Shown here piece after piece: positions 23,224-27,833 of a DNA stretch of 27,833 bases. The translations under genes were made by a program, and so were the position numbers. This DNA comes from a virus: positions 1 through 27,833 of the IMG/VR virus record IMGVR_UViG_3300044985_000394; one strand, written 5' to 3'. The notes beneath the pieces were generated by a model, which searched no databases, was not told the origin of the DNA, and saw nothing but the letters and a program-made list of their open reading frames with translations. Position 1 is the stretch's first letter, and every line of letters begins with the position of its first letter.

Positions 23224-23886
23224 ATGGAAAATAAGATAAAAACAACTGAGGTTCAGATCCATGATCATTATGGTGAAGAATGTTTAGGAGATTCTTTTAA
23301 CAGAGATATGAGTGTTAGTAGAAGACCACTAGGTGTGGTTCATATCTTTGAAGTAGATGAAAATGGAAAAAAACAACTTGTTAGAAAGAACAATTTAGTT
23401 GTTTATAACGGAAGAGAAGCGCTTGCTCAAATGTTAGTTAGACAAAATAATTCATCAAGTTCAAATGCTCCGAACGCAAAAGATCATTTTCTTAGCTGGT
23501 TTGGTTTAGGTAATGGCGGAGTCTTACCAGCTGATCCTTTAGATCCTGTACCACCAACATTAATTAATACTGATCTTAATTCAGCTGTAGAAATTAATAC
23601 AGATGATTCAACTGCAGCAGATAGTGGATTTAAACATCCATTTGATCAGATTGAATTTGAAAGGGATCCATTAAATGATGATAAATGGTTAATTCTAAAA
23701 ATTACAGTTACTATCGGAGTTGATGATGCAAACGGTAAGCAAATAAGTGAGGCAGGTTTATTTACTGCAACTTCAAATGCAGGAGGTTGGTCAGGTGACT
23801 TTTTCTTATTTGCAAGGGTTACCTTCTCATCAATTGTAAAGACTTCAGATAGAAGACTAGTCTTTGTGTGGTACCTTTACGTCTAA
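23224..23886 (+). CDS. Conserved virion-type protein upstream of tail sheath
   Basis: The frame is open back to 23110, but that would begin inside the terminator; the ATG at 23224 has GAAGGAAGAATACT before it and gives 220 aa. The N-terminal region reads GVVHIFEVDENGKKQLVRKNNLVVYNGREALAQMLV and the C-terminal region ISEAGLFTAT...FFLFARVTFSSIVKTSDRRLVFVWYL. This K-N-L-V-x-x-x-G-R/ISEAGLF/FARVTF pattern recurs, from memory, in structural proteins of large myoviruses, probably tail or fibre attachment parts. The pairing with the sheath gene supports a virion role. No catalytic site seen. Confidence 0.7.
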   Translation: MENKIKTTEVQIHDHYGEECLGDSFNRDMSVSRRPLGVVHIFEVDENGKKQLVRKNNLVVYNGREALAQMLVRQNNSSSSNAPNAKDHFLSWFGLGNGGVLPADPLDPVPPTLINTDLNSAVEINTDDSTAADSGFKHPFDQIEFERDPLNDDKWLILKITVTIGVDDANGKQISEAGLFTATSNAGGWSGDFFLFARVTFSSIVKTSDRRLVFVWYLYV

Positions 23887-23991
23887 AGGATATTAGAAAA
23901 TTTTAAAAGGAGTTTTAAACTTAGACCTGGAGAGAAAGGAAAAATATAAATTAGATCTATTATAAAAAATTTATTATGGAGGTTATAAAAA
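23887..23991 (+). promoter_or_regulatory. Leader of the tail sheath gene with several SD-like sequences
   Basis: This 105-nt spacer contains AAAAGGAG (23905-23912) and GGAGAGAAAGGA (23929-23940) with no start codon at a useful distance, then the true GGAGG (23978-23982) 9 nt before the sheath ATG. TATAAATT at 23945-23952 is one base from the T4 late-promoter box TATAAATA; whether it is used cannot be judged. Confidence 0.3.
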
Positions 23992-25986
23992 ATGGCTAAT
24001 GTTTCTCCGGGTGTATACACCAAAATTATTGATCTCTCTGCTTATGTGCAAGCTGTACCGTCAACCATTGGTTTTCTTTGCGGTTTTACACATAAGGGAA
24101 GAGATAACGAATTGATATTTTTGGGTTCAAGAGCAGAATTGATTTCTGAATTTGGTGAACCTAAAATTACCGATTTTGGAAAGAGTTATGGACAAGGTCC
24201 ATATGTAGCGTACAATTACTTAGGTGAATCGGGTGCATTATTTTGGATTCGTCTATTACCAGATGATGCACAATATGCTAACTTTAGAATTGATAGTTCA
24301 TTAAATACTGATGGAACTTCTTCAATTTCAATTACGTATGTTGATAGTTTAAATTCTATAGCAGAAGTTACAACAAATCTAGCAGCAGTTGGAGATACTA
24401 AACCAGTTGCATTTCTTAGACCAATTGGAAGAGGAGATTATTATAACGCTCTTGGAATAAGACTTACAGAGCATTCCAATCCAACACTTACTGGGGTTTA
24501 TGTTCTAGATGTATATGAGAAACAATCGGATGATGATGATGTTATTATTGAATCATTTGAAGTTTCTTTTGAACCTAAAGCTGTTGATTCAGCTGGTGAG
24601 TCTATTTTTATTGGATCAATTCTTGAAACATATTCATCTGTTTTAAGAGCAGATATGGAACTTGCAAGTGGTGATTATACAAGTGGTTATGAATTAGCAG
24701 TTAAAGAGTATGATAAAGAAATTGGAACTACAACTGTTGTCGATACTACTGCTGCAGCAACTATCACTGATGTTAAACAAGATTTCTCTGACTGGGAATC
24801 AGCAGCATCTCCAGCAGATTATGTTGTAGTTGCTAAAGATGGTAGAGGAAATGAAATCTGGGGTTGGTTAGGAGCTTCATCAGGAGTCGATAATGAAACC
24901 ATCAGTGTATTTAAAGAAAGAAGTCTTACTACACAGTCATGGAATGGTACATCAGAAGAAATAGCAGCATTTGATGTTAATTCCACAGTTACATATACAG
25001 TTAGACAGTCATATATAAATGTTGCTGATGCATTTAGTTCATCTGAACCAGTTCCTTTAAGAAAAGGAACTGAAGGATCACTGTGGATAGATGGTGCTCT
25101 TAATACTGATGATTCAGGACCTAATGCTCTATATTCAGCACCAACTCTACTTGAACAAGGATATACAGGTGTTTTAACAAATCCGAATACTGGAAATTAT
25201 GTAGATGAAGTATTGGATACTGAGAACATTTATTTTTCAATTGTATTTGATGCTGGTTATCCATCAGATACAAAAACAGCTATCAGTACACTTTGTACAA
25301 CCAGAAAGGATTGTATTGGAGTTCTTGATAATGGTGATAATGTATCAGTGACTACTGCGTTGGCAACACGTACAGAAAGTCATCCATTTAATAACTATTA
25401 TGTTTCATTATATGAATCATACAATAAAGTTTCTGATCCATTTACAGGTCAAGATATTTGGTTCTCTCCAATGTATCATATGGCATACCTGCTACCAAGA
25501 AATGATAATATTGCTGAACTTTGGTTTGCAGCAGCTGGATTCACTAGAGGTGCAATTGATAGTATTAAAGAGCTTAGATATAATCCAAGACTTGGGCAAA
25601 GAGATCAGATGTATCTAAAACAACTAAATCCAATTGTTCAATTTTCAGCTGGTTATGTCGTTTGGGGACAATTGACATCTCAAGCTAAAGCGAGTGCATT
25701 ACAGGATGTTAATATTGTAAGACTTGTTCTGTATTGTAAGAGAGCTCTTGAACAATTCTGTCGTTTCTTTATCTTTGAACAAAACGATCCTATTACATGG
25801 GGTGAAGTAGGTGGAGCAATAACAGAGTTCTTGGAAGTTATTAAGAACAAAAGAGGTCTTGATTCTTATTCTATTGAGGTTGGTGCAACCGATTATGAGA
25901 AGAAAACAAAGACCTTCCATGTTAATATCATTCTGCAACCAACCAGAGTGGTTGAGAAAATTGAGTTGAACTTTTTTATTATATAA
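23992..25986 (+). CDS. Contractile tail sheath protein
   Basis: The 664-aa product (T4 gp18 is of similar size) has both conserved ends of the family. The N-terminus SPGVYTKIIDLSAYVQAVPSTIGFLCGFTHKG carries the P-G-V-Y...D-x-S signature. The C-terminal domain (QNDPITWGEVGGAITEFLEVIKNKRGLDSYSIEVGATDYEKK... NIILQPTRVVEKIELNFFII) carries the beta-arms that interlock sheath subunits. Residues about 190-350 are a beta-rich insertion exposed on the tail surface in related sheaths. Subunits stack around the tail tube and contract on infection. No tail-tube gene follows; instead a terminator comes straight after, so the sheath is expressed as a separate unit here. GGAGG fixes the start. Confidence 0.95.
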   Translation: MANVSPGVYTKIIDLSAYVQAVPSTIGFLCGFTHKGRDNELIFLGSRAELISEFGEPKITDFGKSYGQGPYVAYNYLGESGALFWIRLLPDDAQYANFRIDSSLNTDGTSSISITYVDSLNSIAEVTTNLAAVGDTKPVAFLRPIGRGDYYNALGIRLTEHSNPTLTGVYVLDVYEKQSDDDDVIIESFEVSFEPKAVDSAGESIFIGSILETYSSVLRADMELASGDYTSGYELAVKEYDKEIGTTTVVDTTAAATITDVKQDFSDWESAASPADYVVVAKDGRGNEIWGWLGASSGVDNETISVFKERSLTTQSWNGTSEEIAAFDVNSTVTYTVRQSYINVADAFSSSEPVPLRKGTEGSLWIDGALNTDDSGPNALYSAPTLLEQGYTGVLTNPNTGNYVDEVLDTENIYFSIVFDAGYPSDTKTAISTLCTTRKDCIGVLDNGDNVSVTTALATRTESHPFNNYYVSLYESYNKVSDPFTGQDIWFSPMYHMAYLLPRNDNIAELWFAAAGFTRGAIDSIKELRYNPRLGQRDQMYLKQLNPIVQFSAGYVVWGQLTSQAKASALQDVNIVRLVLYCKRALEQFCRFFIFEQNDPITWGEVGGAITEFLEVIKNKRGLDSYSIEVGATDYEKKTKTFHVNIILQPTRVVEKIELNFFII

Positions 25987-25995
25987 AATTTAGAC

Positions 25996-26041
25996 AAAAA
26001 AAAGACCGACTAATTAATCAATTGTTAGTCGGTCTTTTTTT
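25996..26041. terminator. Bidirectional rho-independent terminator after the sheath gene
   Basis: GACCGACTAA (26004-26013) pairs perfectly with TTAGTCGGTC (26025-26034) around an 11-nt loop. An A run precedes (25996-26003) and a T run follows (26035-26041), so it works in both directions and serves the convergent sheath and minus-strand operon. Confidence 0.93.
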
Positions 26042-26051
26042 CGTTGGTAGT

Positions 26052-26564
26052 TTAATCAATTCGATCTATTGATGCTAGAGTTTCTTGTCTATCCAATTCT
26101 AGTTCATCTAGTCTCAAAAGATTTTGAATAGCACTTTCTAAATAAAATTTACTATTCTGAATTAAGGGAAAAATATTAACCATATGAACTGCCATGCCAG
26201 ATGATTCTTGTACAACTTCTTTCATAAATACATCAAATGCTTCTTCCTTATTGCCACTCCATAATAACTCTTTAAAACTGAACTTTTTAAATGAGGTAAC
26301 TATTAATCCCAACTCGTCTAGACACATTAAGTATGCAGCAGCTGATGCTATTGCTTGTCTTTCCTGCATATGATTTTGAGCATGTGATAATAAACTAACT
26401 TTAAGAAAACCTGTTGTCTTAATAACCGCATTGGTTTTACCAATTAAGGCGAGCGTAATATAATCAGGATATTTAAAAAATCCCATTCTTTCTCTCATAC
26501 CCATATACTCTTCAATAATAAAGTCTTCCGGTACTGCTATCACATCAGTAATTTGTATTCCCAT
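26052..26564 (-). CDS. Unknown helical protein, last gene of minus-strand operon
   Basis: The 170-aa product is mainly helical (QERQAIASAAAYLMCLDELGLIVTSF, KEEAFDVFMKEVVQESSGMAVHMVNIFPLI, SAIQNLLRLDELELDRQETLASI) with a conserved-looking MGFFKYPDYITLALIGKTNAVIKT segment. No signal peptide or membrane segment is evident. The ribosome binding site AAAAGGAG lies about 15 nt before the ATG, which is far; an in-frame ATT two codons upstream of the ATG would be at normal spacing, so a rare ATT start is possible. No family recognised. Confidence 0.62.
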   Translation of the reverse strand: MGIQITDVIAVPEDFIIEEYMGMRERMGFFKYPDYITLALIGKTNAVIKTTGFLKVSLLSHAQNHMQERQAIASAAAYLMCLDELGLIVTSFKKFSFKELLWSGNKEEAFDVFMKEVVQESSGMAVHMVNIFPLIQNSKFYLESAIQNLLRLDELELDRQETLASIDRID

Positions 26565-26585
26565 AGTAATTGAAAATAACTCCTT

Positions 26586-27140
26586 TTAGTGTTTATTAAT
26601 TTTAATATGGGGGAGAAGTGAAAAGGTATTTCCGTGTTCCATATCTGAAAAGAAATCACCTTCATTATCTCCATATTCAAATTTGTATAAATAGTAGAAT
26701 TTATTTTGCTCACAAAAATCTCTTGCTATTTGTCTTGCCAATGTCAATGTATAAATTTCACGTTCTTCATAAAGTAGATGTCTATAGTAATAGTTTTTAT
26801 TAAGATCTTCTTCTGTAATATTATGTCTTTCTTTAAAGTCGAGTTCATACTTTCTATAATGAAGTTTCTCCTTCCAATATTTTCTATACTTTGGTTGACT
26901 ACAAAGATGTTCCATGGATCCTACTGTTATATGTTGAGCAAGATCTTCAATAAGATTTTTATCGTTTGGATCAAGTTGAATAATATGTTGATTATTTTTT
27001 GCATCTTTAAAAACTTGTTTTGCTTTACTTTTATCGTGAATATATTTTAAAACATCTGTTAAATACATTATTTTATTTGGCCAACCAACCATAAATGATG
27101 ATGAACTTGAGTTGGTTACAAAGTCAAACTTTATTCTCAT
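26586..27140 (-). CDS. Protein with N-terminal FVTNSSSSSF motif, function unknown
   Basis: The 184-aa product starts MRIKFDFVTNSSSSSFMV. From memory, near-identical N-terminal segments (K-I-x-x-D-F-V-T-N-S-S-S-S-S-F) stand at the start of many otherwise unrelated uncharacterised proteins of bacteria and phages; the role of the motif is not known to me. The rest is charged and rich in Tyr, Lys and His (YRKYWKEKLHYRKYELDFKERH, NYYYRHLLYEEREIY), with no recognised domain. GAGGTTATT precedes the ATG. It lies 10 nt downstream of a small zinc-ribbon gene and two genes after a probable radical SAM enzyme. Confidence 0.68.
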   Translation of the reverse strand: MRIKFDFVTNSSSSSFMVGWPNKIMYLTDVLKYIHDKSKAKQVFKDAKNNQHIIQLDPNDKNLIEDLAQHITVGSMEHLCSQPKYRKYWKEKLHYRKYELDFKERHNITEEDLNKNYYYRHLLYEEREIYTLTLARQIARDFCEQNKFYYLYKFEYGDNEGDFFSDMEHGNTFSLLPHIKINKH

Positions 27141-27150
27141 AATAACCTCT

Positions 27151-27378
27151 TTAACTTCTATATTTTTCTATTCTTTTATTATCAACACCTCCATCTATTT
27201 CTAATCGTTCTAATTCATGAGTACTAAAATATCTATAATTTGAAATTCTTGCTTTACACTTTGGACATAGTTTATAAGGTGATGGGGGTATATGTACTAA
27301 ATTAAGGGGATCAGAGGGTATCTTAGGATTATTTTTAACACATTTTAGACACATTAAATTTACTGAATTCTCATACAT
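27151..27378 (-). CDS. Small zinc-ribbon protein
   Basis: The ATG at 27378 follows an excellent AAGGGAGGGGATAAA site; the longer TTG frame would contain that site. The 75-aa product has two CxxC knuckles, C10-x2-C13 and C38-x2-C41 (LMCLKC, LCPKCKARIS), about 24 residues apart, as in zinc ribbons. A Pro-rich loop lies between (PSDPLNLVHIPPSPY). It sits between the probable radical SAM gene and the FVTNSSSSSF gene in one operon, so it may act with them; an RNA or DNA-binding role is equally possible. Confidence 0.68.
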   Translation of the reverse strand: MYENSVNLMCLKCVKNNPKIPSDPLNLVHIPPSPYKLCPKCKARISNYRYFSTHELERLEIDGGVDNKRIEKYRS

Positions 27379-27391
27379 TTTATCCCCTCCC

Positions 27392-27833
27392 TTAAAATTC
27401 AATTGGACAAATATTTGGTTGTTTCTTTAATTTTCTTCTGAATGATTTAAAAAGATTAGAAGTATTCCATATTTTTTCAATTGTTTTTATTCGTGTAATT
27501 TTATAAGAGGGAGATTTAGAATGCATAAAACTACAAGGAGTCATGATTAATGATGGACTGATATATGCTGATTCTTTTGCAGCATTGCAGGTTTGTAATA
27601 ATGGTTCCATATATTTTGGAATTTCTTTAATATGATTAACTAAACAAGCATCCATACCAACTTTTGTCAATCCTTTTCTTTCTAATATTAATTCTGAAAA
27701 TACTGATATATGATATGGTTTTGGTTGTAAAGAGTATAGCTGTTTAGCGTTTCCTACTGGTTTAAATAATAAAAAAATAATTCCATTTATTTTATCTAAA
27801 TTTATTTTACGTTTCCAAGGATTGTGACCGTGG
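27392..27833 (-). CDS. C-terminal part of a probable radical SAM/SPASM-type protein, 5' end outside the window
   Basis: The open frame continues to the right edge without a needed start (reads GHNPWKRKINLDKINGIIFL...), so about 147 residues of a longer protein are seen. INGIIFLLFKPVGNAK resembles a barrel strand-turn of radical SAM enzymes, and GLTKVGMDACLVNHI followed by CNAAKESAYISPSLIMTPCSFM matches the usual C-x-A-G-x-x-x-x-x-I-x-P-x-G-x-V-x-P-C-S auxiliary cluster region. The end FKSFRRKL...NICPIEF fits the closing R-x-x-l...C segment. The CxxxCxxC SAM cluster would lie outside the window, so the call needs the missing part. It leads the minus-strand operon. Confidence 0.55.
   Translation of the reverse strand, partial: HGHNPWKRKINLDKINGIIFLLFKPVGNAKQLYSLQPKPYHISVFSELILERKGLTKVGMDACLVNHIKEIPKYMEPLLQTCNAAKESAYISPSLIMTPCSFMHSKSPSYKITRIKTIEKIWNTSNLFKSFRRKLKKQPNICPIEF

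Noticed and set aside
1-27833. Alternative genetic code with a reassigned stop codon, as in some very large phages
   Set aside because: TAA, TGA (for example at 3308) and TAG (at 23059) all end genes at sensible places with the next gene close by.

Overview
The window looks like part of the genome of a large, AT-rich, contractile-tailed phage (a myovirus) or a close prophage relative. The clearest marker is a full-length tail sheath gene at 23992-25986. Around it are beta-helix and beta-propeller virion proteins, a tail-protein-I-like baseplate protein, a probable lysis group, and two free-standing homing endonucleases. The genetic code looks standard: TAA, TGA and TAG all end genes. Lipobox signal peptides on two small proteins fit a Gram-negative host. 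No host gene, tRNA, integrase, portal, terminase or capsid gene is visible. Both outer genes run off the window.

Layout. (A) 1-5844, plus strand: a tightly overlapping glycan-modification operon. It holds a DegT-type sugar aminotransferase (5' end missing), a GT-B-like glycosyltransferase, two P-loop sulfotransferase-like proteins, an alpha/beta hydrolase and two paralogous GT-A-like proteins with an NGDC motif. An HNH/NUMOD3 homing endonuclease interrupts it. (B) 5896-14302: virion adhesin and fibre genes, including a small fibre protein ending in a poly-Ser/Thr tail, two beta-helix-type proteins and an 846-aa protein. Inserted among them are a YkgJ-like cysteine-cluster protein and a GIY-YIG homing endonuclease. 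(C) 14318-18063: small genes with a probable lysis function: a permuted papain-like amidase, two lipoproteins, a holin-like protein and a one-TM coiled-coil protein. An HD-domain phosphohydrolase follows. (D) 18064-21605: a baseplate protein of 961 aa in which a tail-protein-I-like N-terminus is joined by a poly-Ser linker to a seven-bladed beta-propeller. (E) 21606-22234: a bidirectional hairpin terminator, a nested inverted repeat, one minus-strand gene and an AT-rich divergent spacer. (F) 22235-25986: a zinc-ribbon protein, a strong terminator, a conserved virion-type protein and the tail sheath. (G) 25996-27833: a bidirectional terminator, then a minus-strand operon of four genes: an uncharacterised helical protein, a protein starting with the FVTNSSSSSF motif, a small zinc ribbon, and the C-terminal part of what looks like a radical SAM/SPASM enzyme running off the right edge.

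How the parts may work together. The sugar aminotransferase, glycosyltransferases and sulfotransferases lie directly upstream of a fibre protein with a Ser/Thr tail, and a second Ser/Thr tract sits in the baseplate-propeller protein. My main hypothesis is that the phage glycosylates, and perhaps sulfates, its own Ser-rich virion linkers; modification of host surface glycans is the alternative. The second candidate for an undescribed system is the minus-strand cluster combining a probable radical SAM enzyme, a zinc ribbon and the FVTNSSSSSF protein. Both are inferences from gene context.
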